Source of the DNA: Hydrogenobacter sp. T-2
GTDB lineage: Bacteria; Aquificota; Aquificia; Aquificales; Aquificaceae
DNA: 64,000 nt
NCBI RefSeq assembly: GCF_033971325.1
Contig: NZ_CP117180.1
Span: 440,041 to 504,040 of the forward strand
Reading direction: 5' to 3'
The notes below the pieces were generated by a model that searched no databases, was not told where the DNA came from, and saw only the letters and a list, made by a program, of their open reading frames with translations. The position numbers and the translations under genes were made by a program. Each line of letters begins with the position of its first letter. The first letter of the stretch is position 1. Positions 25,534 to 36,337 of the stretch are shown in pieces.

Positions 25534-27614
25534 ACCAAAACAAGTTCAAGCCTTGCTCTTTCCTCGTCAACACTTACCACTTTGACCCTTACCCTATCTC
25601 CAAGTCTATACACCTTGCCAGTATTTACACCTACGAGCCTGTGGGCAGGTTCATCGTATATGTATTGGTCTTCCTTGAGGTTTGTTATGCTTACAAGGCC
25701 CTCCACAAGGTATTCTTGCACCTCCACGAATATACCAAAGGAAACAACACCGGTTATGATACCTTCAAATTCCTCGCCGATATGAGCCTTCATGAAACGT
25801 GCCTTTAGCCTGTCTATGGCTTCCCTTTCCACCTCCTCCGCAAGTCTTTCTTGCTGTGAAAGGTGCACGCCTGCCATCTCAAGATACTCAAGGGTCTTTT
25901 CGTAGTTTATGTCCTGACCTCTTATAGCCTTTTTAAGAAGTCTATGGACTATTAGGTCTGGATATCTTCTTATGGGTGAGGTAAAGTGAGCATAATGCTC
26001 TGATGCAAGACCAAAGTGTCCAAGGTTGTGAGGAGAGTAATGAGCCCTTTTCATGCTCCTGAGGGTTAGAAACCTCACGAGGTTTTCCTCTGGCCGTCCC
26101 TCAAAGTCTTCTATTATTTTCTGGAAAAACTTGGGACTTAGCGAAGGCTTTTTCACCTTGTAGCCAAGCCCTGCAAGAATTTCAAGAAGGTTTTCCACCT
26201 TTTGAGGGTCTGGCTTCTCATGAACTCTGTAAAGGCATGGATATTCCATACTTTCAAGATGCATAGCTACCGTTTCGTTTGCAGAAACCATGAACTGCTC
26301 TATTATCCTATGAGCCACATGTCTCTCATAAGGCATAAGGGCAACAGGCTCACCAAATTCGTCCACCACGAGCTCCGCCTCTGGCAGGTCAAAGTCTATG
26401 CTTCCCCTCTCCCACCTCATCCTTGAAAGTATTCTGTAGAGGTCTTCCATGAGCCTAAGAGGTTCAACGAGGTGTGGGTATTTGTTCTCAAGAGAGGGAT
26501 CACCCACTATGAGCCTTAGGGCTTCATTGTAAGTAAGCCTTGCCTTGCTCCTTATGACGCTTTCGTATATGTCATACTCCAAAAGGCTACCCTTTTCGTC
26601 AAAGAGCATCTCACAGGTAAAGGCGAGCCTGTCTTCGTTGGGTCTAAGACTACAAAGGTCACCTGCAAGCCTTTCTGGAAGCATATGCAATGCCCTGTCA
26701 GGCAGGTAAAAAGTGAAACCTCTCTTGAAAGCCTCCTTATCCGTTGCGGAACCTTCCTTAACAAAGTAGGAAACATCCGCAATGTGAACCCAAAGCCTAT
26801 ATCCCTTGGGAGTTTTCTCTATGGCAACCGCATCGTCAAAATCCTTTGCCTTCTCTGGGTCTATGGTAAAACATAGCTGGTCTCTTAGGTCTTTCCTCCT
26901 TCTTAGCTCCTTTTCCAAGTCCACTTGGATGCTTTCCACTTCTCTTAGAACCTCTTCAGGATATGAGGTTGGCAAGTTATACTTTCTTATAAGCACCTCT
27001 ATAACGAGGTTTTTATCTTCGGGATGACCGAGCACTTCCTTTATTCTACCTACCGCAGGATTTTCCCTTGTAGGAAACTTCTTTATCTCCACAACCACAA
27101 GTGTGCCATCCTTTAGGTCTTGACACTTGGTTCCTTCAAGGAGTATGGTTTGATGCTGGTTTTCGTCCACAGGCATACCAAGGCAGAACTTTTTTCTTTT
27201 AAGGAGCTTGCAAACTATTTCCTTTTTTGCCCTCTTTAGGACCCTGAGAACCCTTATCTCCTTTTTACCCTTATATTCCACAACCTTCGCCTTTACCACA
27301 TCACCCCCAAAGAGCCTCTCCATCTCAAAGGGAGGTATGTATATGTCCTTTTTACCTTCTCCTATTTGCAAAAAGCCAAAGCCTGCAGGGTAGGGTATCA
27401 CCTTTCCGCTTACTATATCTTCTTCTGGATAGGAATACTTACCCTTCTGTAAAAGAACCTTACCAGACTTCCTAAGGGACTTGAGCACCTTTTTGAGGCT
27501 TTTTCTTCCCTTCTGGTCAAGCCCAAGCCTTTTGAGTATTTCCTCGAAGCTAAGAGGCTTCTTGCTATTCTTGATAAGGTTTAGGATTTTATCCTCTATG
27601 GAAACTCCTTCCAT
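25530..27614 (-). CDS. rnr: ribonuclease R
   Basis: This processive 3'-5' exoribonuclease (694 aa from ATG 27614) has an N-terminal helix-turn-helix, OB cold-shock domains, the RNB catalytic domain and a C-terminal S1 domain. The RNB metal site is DPEKAKDFDDAVAIE near residue 250, and YAHFTSPIRRYPDLIVHRLL lies near 550. The frame extends 18 bp to an ATG at 27632, which overlaps the divergent start at 27631; ATG 27614 avoids that. It degrades structured RNA and helps in ribosome quality control. Confidence 0.92.
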   Translation of the reverse strand: MEGVSIEDKILNLIKNSKKPLSFEEILKRLGLDQKGRKSLKKVLKSLRKSGKVLLQKGKYSYPEEDIVSGKVIPYPAGFGFLQIGEGKKDIYIPPFEMERLFGGDVVKAKVVEYKGKKEIRVLRVLKRAKKEIVCKLLKRKKFCLGMPVDENQHQTILLEGTKCQDLKDGTLVVVEIKKFPTRENPAVGRIKEVLGHPEDKNLVIEVLIRKYNLPTSYPEEVLREVESIQVDLEKELRRRKDLRDQLCFTIDPEKAKDFDDAVAIEKTPKGYRLWVHIADVSYFVKEGSATDKEAFKRGFTFYLPDRALHMLPERLAGDLCSLRPNEDRLAFTCEMLFDEKGSLLEYDIYESVIRSKARLTYNEALRLIVGDPSLENKYPHLVEPLRLMEDLYRILSRMRWERGSIDFDLPEAELVVDEFGEPVALMPYERHVAHRIIEQFMVSANETVAMHLESMEYPCLYRVHEKPDPQKVENLLEILAGLGYKVKKPSLSPKFFQKIIEDFEGRPEENLVRFLTLRSMKRAHYSPHNLGHFGLASEHYAHFTSPIRRYPDLIVHRLLKKAIRGQDINYEKTLEYLEMAGVHLSQQERLAEEVEREAIDRLKARFMKAHIGEEFEGIITGVVSFGIFVEVQEYLVEGLVSITNLKEDQYIYDEPAHRLVGVNTGKVYRLGDRVRVKVVSVDEERARLELVLV

Positions 27615-27630
27615 TGTAAAATATTTAAAC

Positions 27631-27936
27631 ATGAAAGACTGGAAAATTTACAGTACCAAAATTGATGAGCTAAGAAAAATCCTTGAAGAAACTCTTGGTA
27701 GTCTTGATGTGGAATACGAGGTCAAAACCCCCGATGAGCCTGACTTTGACCACAACTTTAAAGTGCCCTACTTGCTCCTTAGATACTACACGGACCAAGA
27801 ACATGCACACGAGAGAAAGATAGAGCTTTTTGACTATTACTTTGATACCCCCATTCAAGAGACTGCAAACCTCATAAAAGACATGGTGGAAGAGTTCCTT
27901 ATGGAAATAGACCAAAGCGAATACGGTGGTGGTTGA
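27631..27936 (+). CDS. conserved small protein, unknown
   Basis: The 101-aa acidic protein has no hydrophobic segment and no motif that I recognise. It is rich in Tyr, Asp and Glu, with mixed alpha-beta prediction (FKVPYLLLRYYTDQEHAHER, then ELFDYYFDTPIQETANL). A TAAAAT box at 27617-27622 lies 8 bp before the ATG, so its message may be nearly leaderless. It is the first gene in front of rpsO-pnp and divergent from rnr, which hints at a link to RNA or ribosome metabolism by position only. Confidence 0.65.
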   Translation: MKDWKIYSTKIDELRKILEETLGSLDVEYEVKTPDEPDFDHNFKVPYLLLRYYTDQEHAHERKIELFDYYFDTPIQETANLIKDMVEEFLMEIDQSEYGGG

Positions 27937-27976
27937 GATATAATAATATCTTTTGAAGAAACTTAGGAGGAAAGAG

Positions 27977-28249
27977 ATGGCATTACCAAAGACACTAAAG
28001 GAAGAGGTTATAAGAAACTTTCAAAGGCATGAAAAGGACACGGGTTCGCCAGAGGTGCAGATAGCCATACTTACAGAGCGTATAAACAAGCTCACCGAGC
28101 ATCTCAAAAAGCACAAAAAGGATGTGCATTCAAGACGCGGTCTTATAGCCCTCATACACGCAAGGAGAAGACACCTTGAATACCTCAAGGAGAGGGACTA
28201 CAAGAAGTATTTAGAAGTGGTAGAAAGGCTTGGGTTGAAGGTGAGATGA
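27977..28249 (+). CDS. rpsO: 30S ribosomal protein S15
   Basis: The 90-aa protein is a complete S15 with the signatures [39 protein letters not shown] and a basic C terminus. It binds the central domain of 16S rRNA early in small-subunit assembly. AGGAGG lies 9 bp before the ATG. As in many bacteria, it is followed by pnp, here with an ATGA overlap. Confidence 0.97.
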   Translation: MALPKTLKEEVIRNFQRHEKDTGSPEVQIAILTERINKLTEHLKKHKKDVHSRRGLIALIHARRRHLEYLKERDYKKYLEVVERLGLKVR

Positions 28250-30324
28250 TGGAGAGGGTAAGTGCAAAAGTGGGAGATTCGGAGATTTTTATAGAGACTG
28301 GTCTTTATGCAAAGCTGGCAGACGGTGCGGTTGTGGTGCGTCAAGGTGAGACCGCAGTGCTGGTGACTGTGGTTATGTCCGAAGAGCCTGTGCAGGGTAT
28401 AGACTTTGTTCCTCTGTCGGTAGACTATAGGGAGCAGTCCTCCGCTTGGGGTAAGATACCAGGGGGTTTTGTAAAAAGGGAGGGAAAGCCTACAGAGAGA
28501 GAAATTCTCGTTTCAAGGGTTATAGACAGACCCATAAGACCCATGCTCCCAGAAGGCTTTTTCCATGATGTGATAATCACCGCACTTACTCTCTCTGCGG
28601 ATGACAAATATGACCCAGATGTGCTTGCCATAACTGGGGCTTCTGCTGCCTTACACATATCTCGTATACCCTTTGATGGTCCCATAGCAGGAGTAAGGGT
28701 CTGTAGGATAGATGGCAAGTTTTTTGCGAATCCCACTTATGAGGAAAGACAGAGGGCAGACCTTGAGATAGTTATGGCTGGGAGCAAGGACGCTATAGTT
28801 ATGGTGGAAGGTGGGGCAAAGGAGGTGGACGAGGATACCCTCGCAGAAGCTCTATACTTTGGACTTTCCGCCATACAAGACCTTATAAAAGCTCAGGAAG
28901 AGCTGAGGGAGAAGGTTGGAGTTCCAAAGGTTTCTTTTGAAGGTATGGAGCTTCCACAAGAGATTCAAAAACAACTTGAAGAATTTTGCACTCCAAAGAT
29001 AATCCAGTCCTTTGGTATATCAGATAAAAGGGAAAGGAAAACCTTCCAGTCTGACATACTCAAGGAGTTTATAGAGAACTATCAAGTCCCAGAAGATCTA
29101 CATTTCAAGCTCTCCTACAACTACAAAAAGCTTATAAGCAAGCTGATGAGAAGACAAGTCCTCCAAGAGGGCAGACGCATAGACGGAAGAGGAGCCAAGG
29201 ACATAAGACCCATAAGCATACAGGTTCATCCCTTTGAGAGACCCCACGGCAGTGCCATATTCACAAGAGGGCAAACACAGGCTTTTGCCACAGTCACTTT
29301 GGGTTCACCGGAAGAAGCTCAAATGGTGGAAAGCATATATGAGGGTGAAACCTTCAAAAGGTTTATGCTCCACTACAACTTCCCACCCTTCTCCACTGGC
29401 GAAGCCAAGCCATGGGGTCCACCAAGAAGAAGAGAAATAGGACATGGTGCTCTGGCAGAAAGGGCAATAGAGCCACTTATACCACCAGAGACAGAGTTTC
29501 CCTATATTATAAGGGTAGTCTCTAACATCCTTGAGTCAAATGGCTCTACTTCTATGGCAACTGTTTGTGCTGGCTCTCTGGCTCTCTTTGATGCGGGTGT
29601 GCCTCTCAAAAAGCATGTGGCTGGTATAGCTATGGGGCTTATAATGGAAGGCGAGTCCTATGCCATACTTTCTGATATACTTGGCGATGAAGACCAGCTC
29701 GGAGATATGGACTTCAAAGTGGCTGGAACAAAAGACGGTATAACCAGCATCCAGATGGACATAAAGATAAAGGGTCTAAAGAAAGAAATAATGAAGGAAG
29801 CCCTTCAACAGGCAAAGGAAGGAAGGCTATATATTTTGGAAAAGATGTATGAAGCCATACCCGAACCAAGGAAAGAAGTATCTCCCTATGCACCTAAGAT
29901 AGAGATAATTACCATACCAGAGGATAAGGCTCTATTGGTAATAGGACCAGGAGGGAAAAACGTCAAAGAGTTCAGGGACAAGATGGGTGTGTCTGTATGG
30001 GTGCATGAGGGTGGAAAGGTGTCCTTGACCTCCAACTCAAGGGAAGCCATAGAGGAGGTCAAGAAGGCTATACAGAACCTTATAGCAGAAGTGGAAGTAG
30101 GTAAGGTCTATAAGGGCAAGATAACAAGGGTTGAACCCTATGGAGTTTTTGTGGAGATACTACCTGGGAAGGTGGGGCTTTTGCATGTGAGTAAGATGGA
30201 AGGATATATTAAGGATGTTAGGGCTATCTTTAGCGTTGGAGATGAGCTTCTGGTAAAAGTGATTGAGATAGACGAGCAAGGAAGAGCAAAGCTTACCAAC
30301 ATGGGCATAAAGGAGCCGGCGTAG
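28246..30324 (+). CDS. pnp: polynucleotide phosphorylase
   Basis: The 692-aa enzyme degrades RNA 3'-5' with phosphate. It has two RNase PH domains, the first around residues 10-145 and the second around [20 protein letters not shown] near 305. A KH domain ([20 protein letters not shown] near 560) and a C-terminal S1 domain follow. Its stop codon TAG (30322-30324) lies inside the tRNA-Thr gene, as bases 8-10 of that tRNA. Processing of the tRNA would therefore remove the last codons of this message. The start is ATG 28246 or the adjacent ATG 28249. Confidence 0.96.
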   Translation: MMERVSAKVGDSEIFIETGLYAKLADGAVVVRQGETAVLVTVVMSEEPVQGIDFVPLSVDYREQSSAWGKIPGGFVKREGKPTEREILVSRVIDRPIRPMLPEGFFHDVIITALTLSADDKYDPDVLAITGASAALHISRIPFDGPIAGVRVCRIDGKFFANPTYEERQRADLEIVMAGSKDAIVMVEGGAKEVDEDTLAEALYFGLSAIQDLIKAQEELREKVGVPKVSFEGMELPQEIQKQLEEFCTPKIIQSFGISDKRERKTFQSDILKEFIENYQVPEDLHFKLSYNYKKLISKLMRRQVLQEGRRIDGRGAKDIRPISIQVHPFERPHGSAIFTRGQTQAFATVTLGSPEEAQMVESIYEGETFKRFMLHYNFPPFSTGEAKPWGPPRRREIGHGALAERAIEPLIPPETEFPYIIRVVSNILESNGSTSMATVCAGSLALFDAGVPLKKHVAGIAMGLIMEGESYAILSDILGDEDQLGDMDFKVAGTKDGITSIQMDIKIKGLKKEIMKEALQQAKEGRLYILEKMYEAIPEPRKEVSPYAPKIEIITIPEDKALLVIGPGGKNVKEFRDKMGVSVWVHEGGKVSLTSNSREAIEEVKKAIQNLIAEVEVGKVYKGKITRVEPYGVFVEILPGKVGLLHVSKMEGYIKDVRAIFSVGDELLVKVIEIDEQGRAKLTNMGIKEPA

Positions 30325-30386
30325 CTCAGCGGCAGAGCGAGGCACTCGTAATGCCTAGGTCGTGGGTTCAAATCCCACCGCCGGCT
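30315..30386 (+). tRNA. tRNA-Thr (anticodon CGT)
   Basis: A full cloverleaf is present. The 7-bp acceptor stem GCCGGCG/CGCCGGC spans 30315-30321 and 30379-30385. The D arm is GCTCAGCGGCAGAGC, the anticodon stem AGGCA/TGCCT has loop CTCGTAA (anticodon CGT for ACG), and the T arm is GTGGGTTCAAATCCCAC. CCA is not encoded. The gene starts within the last codons of pnp and lies 12 bp before dut, so it must be cut out of an mRNA. Confidence 0.95.
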
Positions 30387-30397
30387 TGGAGAAGGCT

Positions 30398-30850
30398 ATG
30401 AAGATAAAGGTCAAAAGACTTCCACACGCAGAAGGATTACCATTACCCTTTTATGCTACAGAACATGCTTCTGGTATGGACTTGCTCTCTGCGGTCTACG
30501 AGCCAATAGTCCTAAAGCCCATGCAGAGAGCACTTATTCCCACAGGCATAGCGGTTGAAATACCGCCAGGCTACGAAGCCCAAATAAGACCCAGGAGCGG
30601 TTTAGCCATAAAACATGGCATAACCCTTCTAAATACGCCCGGCACCATAGATGCGGACTACAGAGGGGAGATAAAGGTAATTCTTATAAACCTTGGGGAA
30701 GAAGACTTTGTAATAAACAGAGGAGACAGGATAGCACAGATGGTTATATGCCCAGTGGTAAGGGTTGAGCTGGAAGAAGTGGAGGAACTTAGCACCACCA
30801 GTAGGTCTGAGGGAGGCTTTGGTTCAACGGGTTATAGGATACTGGAATGA
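30398..30850 (+). CDS. dut: deoxyuridine 5'-triphosphate nucleotidohydrolase
   Basis: This 150-aa trimeric dUTPase converts dUTP to dUMP and keeps uracil out of DNA. The five family motifs are present in order: [44 protein letters not shown] and the C-terminal [11 protein letters not shown] chose ATG 30398, 12 bp after the tRNA and behind GAGAAGG; the frame is open further upstream into the tRNA but without a domain there. It overlaps queA by 4 bp. Confidence 0.95.
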   Translation: MKIKVKRLPHAEGLPLPFYATEHASGMDLLSAVYEPIVLKPMQRALIPTGIAVEIPPGYEAQIRPRSGLAIKHGITLLNTPGTIDADYRGEIKVILINLGEEDFVINRGDRIAQMVICPVVRVELEEVEELSTTSRSEGGFGSTGYRILE

Positions 30851-31851
30851 AAGTAGAAGACTTTGACTATGAACTTCCCGAGGAGCTTATAGCTAAGTAT
30901 CCTGTAGAGCCAAGACATAAAGCAAGGCTTATGGTCTTAAACAGGAAGGAAAAAAGCATAAGGCACGACATTTTTTGGAACTTACCCTTATACCTCAATA
31001 GGGGAGACCTCTTAGTTTTTAACAATTCAAAGGTCCTGCCTGCAAGGCTTTATGGCAGAAAACCCACTGGTGGCAAGGTGGAAGTCTTGCTAACAGACTT
31101 TGTAAACAAAGAAGAGTGGTATGCCCTAATAGGAGGCAAAGGTATAAAGGAAGGTCTTATAATCCACGTAGGGGATGACTTGCAAATAGAAGTGTTAGAA
31201 CACGTAGAGGGAGGAAAGTTCAAAGTAAAACTCTTATCACAAGACCCAATAAAAGCTCTTGACAAGTATGGAAAAATTCCCATACCACCCTATCTCAAAA
31301 GGGAAGAAGAACCCATAGACAGGGTCTATTACCAGACAGTGTTCGCTCAAGTGGAAGGCTCTGTGGCAGCACCTACCGCAAGTCTTCATTTTTCAGAGGA
31401 GTTATTGCAGAGGTTAGAGGAGTTTGGCATCAAGAAAACCTTTATAACTCTTCATGTCTCCTATGGGACTTTTAAGCCAGTAAAGGTTTCTGAAGTGGAG
31501 CTACACAGAGTTGACCCTGAGTATGTTAAAGTTTCAGAAGAGACGGTTAAGCAGATAAGGGAAACTAAGGAGAGAGGAAACAAGGTTGTAGCGGTTGGCA
31601 CAACTGTTGTAAGAGCTTTGGAAACAGCAGGTTTTGAACCCTTTGAAGGCTGGACAGACCTATATATATACCCGGGCTATAGCTTTAAAGTGGTGGACGC
31701 ACTAATTACGAACTTCCATCTTCCAAGGTCTTCGCTCCTTTTCCTTGTGTGTGCCTTTGGAGGGAGAGAGTTTATCCTTCAGGCTTACAAAGAGGCGGTA
31801 AGAGAAAGGTATAGGTTTTACAGCTATGGAGATGGGATGTTGGTGCTCTAA
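30847..31851 (+). CDS. queA: S-adenosylmethionine:tRNA ribosyltransferase-isomerase
   Basis: The 334-aa enzyme transfers the ribosyl part of SAM to 7-aminomethyl-deazaguanine in tRNA, giving epoxyqueuosine. The family signature runs from [25 protein letters not shown] at the N terminus through [15 protein letters not shown] near residue 58. Later come [11 protein letters not shown] near 175 and [17 protein letters not shown] near 283. Length is slightly short of the usual ~350. Its stop abuts the stop of the convergent guaB gene. Confidence 0.94.
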   Translation: MKVEDFDYELPEELIAKYPVEPRHKARLMVLNRKEKSIRHDIFWNLPLYLNRGDLLVFNNSKVLPARLYGRKPTGGKVEVLLTDFVNKEEWYALIGGKGIKEGLIIHVGDDLQIEVLEHVEGGKFKVKLLSQDPIKALDKYGKIPIPPYLKREEEPIDRVYYQTVFAQVEGSVAAPTASLHFSEELLQRLEEFGIKKTFITLHVSYGTFKPVKVSEVELHRVDPEYVKVSEETVKQIRETKERGNKVVAVGTTVVRALETAGFEPFEGWTDLYIYPGYSFKVVDALITNFHLPRSSLLFLVCAFGGREFILQAYKEAVRERYRFYSYGDGMLVL

Positions 31852-33312
<1,461 letters not shown>

Positions 33313-33316
33313 TTAA

Positions 33317-34657
33317 TTATATTCCAATCTCTATCTCATACTGCTTTATCTTCCTGTATAGGTTAGAAAGGTCTATGCCTATGGCTTCCGCAGTTTTTCT
33401 AAGGTCATATTGGTTCTCCTTTAACCGCCTTTCTATAAAGAGCTTTTCAAAAGACTGTCTTGCCTTTCTTAGGTCCTTTTCCATAAGAAGAGACCTTATG
33501 TCTTCTGGCTCGTGGTCAAAGCCAAGAAGGCTTTTCAGGTCTTTTTCTGTTATCTGCGTGCTTTCGTGGAGTATGACAAGTCTTTCCATAAGGTTTTTCA
33601 ATTCTCTTACGTTCCCCTTCCATGGGTAGCTTTCAAGAAGCTTCCTTGCACCTTCATTTAAATACTTAGGTTGTTTGTTGTATTCCCTTAGAAACTTTGA
33701 CAGGAAATGCTCCGCAAGGAGAATTATATCCTCATCCCTTTCTCTAAGGGGTGGGAGACTTATCACAAAGGTGGATATCCTATGATACAGGTCTTCTCTG
33801 AAGTTTCCCTTTTTTACCCCTTCCTGTAGGTCCTTGTTGGTGGCACATATGAGCCTAAAGTCAGACATTATTACCTGTGTTCCACCAAGCCTTGTAAACT
33901 CCTTTGTTTCAAGCACTCTAAGTAGTTTTGCCTGTGCCTTTGGGCTAAGTTCAGAAACTTCATCAAGAAAGAGCGTGCCACCATGAGCAAGCTCAATTTT
34001 ACCAAGCTTTCTTTGACTGGCGGAGGTAAAAGCTCCCTTCTCGTAGCCAAAAAGCTCTGCTTCCACAAGGTCGTCAGGAAGCCCAGCACAGTTTATGTCT
34101 ACAAAGGGTCCTTCTGACCTCTCTGAAAGGGTATGTATTCTCCTTGCCACAAGCTCCTTTCCTGTGCCACTTTCTCCTAATATAAGGACGTTGGCGTTGG
34201 TCTTTGCCACTTTGTGAATGAGCTCCTTTACCTGTAGTATCTGCCTGCTTTTGCCAATTATAGGGTCTTGGTCTTCCTCCCTTTTTGACCTTATGGTCTC
34301 CCTTAGGGCTTTTTCTACTGTTGTCAAGAGCCTATCCATAGAAAAGGGCTTTTCGAGAAAATCGTATGCACCCTCTTTTATTGACCTGACTGCATGCTCT
34401 GTCTTGCCATGACCAGTTATAACTATAATGGCAGATCCCGGGAGTTTCTCCTTCAAGTAAGAAATGTATTCAAGCCCATTACCGTCAGGAAGCCAAAGGT
34501 CCAAAAGCACACAGTGAAAGTAAGAACGCTCTACCCTTTCCTTCATGGACTTTATGCTGTCCGCGATAGATACACTGTAGCCCTCCTCCTCAAGTATGCT
34601 CCTTAGGGTCTCTTTTATACCCTTTTCGTCATCTACCACTAATATGTTGGCGCGCAT
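33317..34657 (-). CDS. sigma-54-dependent response regulator (NtrC/NtrX-like)
   Basis: The 446-aa activator has a receiver domain (phospho-acceptor D53 in LLDLWLPDG), a AAA+ domain with Walker A GESGTGKE, Walker B GTLFLDEV and arginine-finger region, and a C-terminal Fis-type helix-turn-helix (LRKTAEAIGIDLSNLYRKI). The sigma-54 contact loop reads GAFTSA instead of the usual GAFTGA. No histidine kinase is adjacent, so the signal is unknown. The domain order is that of NtrC-family regulators. Confidence 0.9.
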   Translation of the reverse strand: MRANILVVDDEKGIKETLRSILEEEGYSVSIADSIKSMKERVERSYFHCVLLDLWLPDGNGLEYISYLKEKLPGSAIIVITGHGKTEHAVRSIKEGAYDFLEKPFSMDRLLTTVEKALRETIRSKREEDQDPIIGKSRQILQVKELIHKVAKTNANVLILGESGTGKELVARRIHTLSERSEGPFVDINCAGLPDDLVEAELFGYEKGAFTSASQRKLGKIELAHGGTLFLDEVSELSPKAQAKLLRVLETKEFTRLGGTQVIMSDFRLICATNKDLQEGVKKGNFREDLYHRISTFVISLPPLRERDEDIILLAEHFLSKFLREYNKQPKYLNEGARKLLESYPWKGNVRELKNLMERLVILHESTQITEKDLKSLLGFDHEPEDIRSLLMEKDLRKARQSFEKLFIERRLKENQYDLRKTAEAIGIDLSNLYRKIKQYEIEIGI

Positions 34658-34699
34658 AGGTTATAATTTAACAGCAAAGGAGGAAAAAATATAAAATAA

Positions 34700-35232
34700 A
34701 AAAACTATCATACTAATAGTCCTAACCCCTACGCCTACGCTAATTTTCAGTGCGTAGTTCTTTGCAATCCCATACATAACCCTTAAAAGGCTTGGCTCTG
34801 CCTTGGAAAGGGATGATTTCAATCAGATATCCAAAAAAGCATGAGTATCATAGCCGCTGTCTGCTATTAACTTCTATACCTTCAAATCACTACCCTCACC
34901 TGCACTTGCTACACCTTCCAGTAGCTCAGTTGTCTTCTGACTGTGATGCACCCTCTCACTAGATATCTCTCCTCGGTCTCTTGCCCCTTGATGGGTCTTG
35001 AGGTTAATTTCCTCTTTTGTAAACCTATGATGTAGTGTTCTAAGGAGTTCACCTCTTTTGACCAGTTCTTTGTTGTAGTCTCTCTTGTCTTCAATTCTAT
35101 TATTCTATAAGTAGTGTTCTTGGACAGAGCAGTGCAATCGTAATTTAGGAAGGAGGAAGCTTCCCGAAATAATTGATAACGATTATTCGTATAGTTATTG
35201 GTCTTTGTCAAGTAGGCACAACAAAAACCCAA
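34700..35232 (-). pseudogene. degenerate transposase remnant
   Basis: This is the longest stretch between intact genes (34658-35241). No intact frame covers it. On the minus strand, fragments in different frames resemble a DDE-type transposase: a stretch with LKTHQG, then SERVHHSQKTTELLE, then LIADSGYDTHAF, separated by stops and frame changes. The pattern LIADSGYD is typical of the second catalytic aspartate in IS4/IS5-like enzymes. Boundaries and family are uncertain, and no inverted repeats were identified. Confidence 0.45.
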
Positions 35233-35241
35233 TAATATTAA

Positions 35242-36276
35242 TTACCCTCTAAACTGACAGGTTTCCTCATCAATAGTAGAGTAGAGAGGCTTGACTCTTC
35301 CTTCTGGAGTGGTGTCTTCAAAGTCCCTTGGGACTCTGAGCTCCTCTATGCAGTGCACAAGGTCATGGTAAAACTCTGCAACCTTAACAAGCCCTGTTAT
35401 CTTACCAACTTCGTTGAATGCTCTTATCTTATCTGTCGCCTTACCCTTACCCCTTTCTACTATAGCACCTGCATGTCCAAAGGAGACGCCCTCCAGTTTT
35501 TCCTGAAATCTTCCTGCCACAAAGGCGGCCACTGGCTTGCTCCATCTGCCTTCCTTCCAAAGCCTTAGGATGGTCTCCGCTGCCTGTTCTTCGTAAGAGC
35601 CACCCACTTCACCCTGAATTATTACACCTTTCACATTTGGGTCATCAGCTATATTTTCCAAAGCATCCGCAAAAGTAGTGCAAGATATCACATCACCACC
35701 AAGAGCCAAAGCCATATAAACACCCCACCCTCTGCGTTTAAACATCTCCGCAGTTGTAGTAGTAAGACCGCCAGACTTAGAAAGAATCACTAGACCACCC
35801 TTTTCGTAAGCTATGGATGGGTTCTTACCACCTATTGCACCTATCCTTGCAGGAATCCATGGGACCATACAACCTAGGGAAGTAGGACCCACTATGACAA
35901 CACCTCTCTCTTTGGCGTAGTAGTAGAAGTAAACCGTATCTCTTATTGGCACATGCTCTGTGATTATGAATATGACCTTTATCCCTGCATCTACAAGTTC
36001 TATAACAGCATCCTTTACGGAAGCAGGAGGAACGTATACTATGCCGGTATTTATTTCAGGATGTTTAGCCAAGGCTTCTTTCACCGTGTTGTAAACGGGC
36101 TTGCCAGCAACTTCTGAGCCTCCCTTTCCGGGTGTGACACCTGCCACTATAAAACCCGGATAGAGAGCCTCAGACTCTGCCACCACTTGAGAGGCTTCTC
36201 TTCCCGTTATTCCCATTACTATTATTCGTGTCTTGTCGTTCAGATATACAGTCCCCACATTCCAGTTTTTCTCCAT
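35242..36276 (-). CDS. ccsB: citryl-CoA synthetase small subunit (or succinyl-CoA ligase alpha-like)
   Basis: The 344-aa protein belongs to the succinyl-CoA ligase alpha family. It has VMGITGREASQVVAESEALY for CoA binding near residue 20, AGVTPGKGGSEVAG near 45 and the phospho-histidine motif GHAGAIVERGKGKATDKI near 265. It is about 50 residues longer than usual SucD, with N- and C-terminal extensions, as recalled for CcsB of Hydrogenobacter thermophilus. There citrate cleavage in the reductive TCA cycle uses citryl-CoA synthetase plus citryl-CoA lyase. GGAGGT precedes the ATG. Partner subunits lie outside the window. Confidence 0.72.
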   Translation of the reverse strand: MEKNWNVGTVYLNDKTRIIVMGITGREASQVVAESEALYPGFIVAGVTPGKGGSEVAGKPVYNTVKEALAKHPEINTGIVYVPPASVKDAVIELVDAGIKVIFIITEHVPIRDTVYFYYYAKERGVVIVGPTSLGCMVPWIPARIGAIGGKNPSIAYEKGGLVILSKSGGLTTTTAEMFKRRGWGVYMALALGGDVISCTTFADALENIADDPNVKGVIIQGEVGGSYEEQAAETILRLWKEGRWSKPVAAFVAGRFQEKLEGVSFGHAGAIVERGKGKATDKIRAFNEVGKITGLVKVAEFYHDLVHCIEELRVPRDFEDTTPEGRVKPLYSTIDEETCQFRG

Positions 36277-36337
36277 TTTTTACCTCCAAAACCTATATGC
36301 CTTATGATTATATTACAATTTGCACTGGGAGGGAAAA

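Noticed and set aside
34909-35232. A 107-residue protein on the minus strand
   Set aside because: The frame has no family-like features, and transposase-like pieces appear in other frames across the same DNA.
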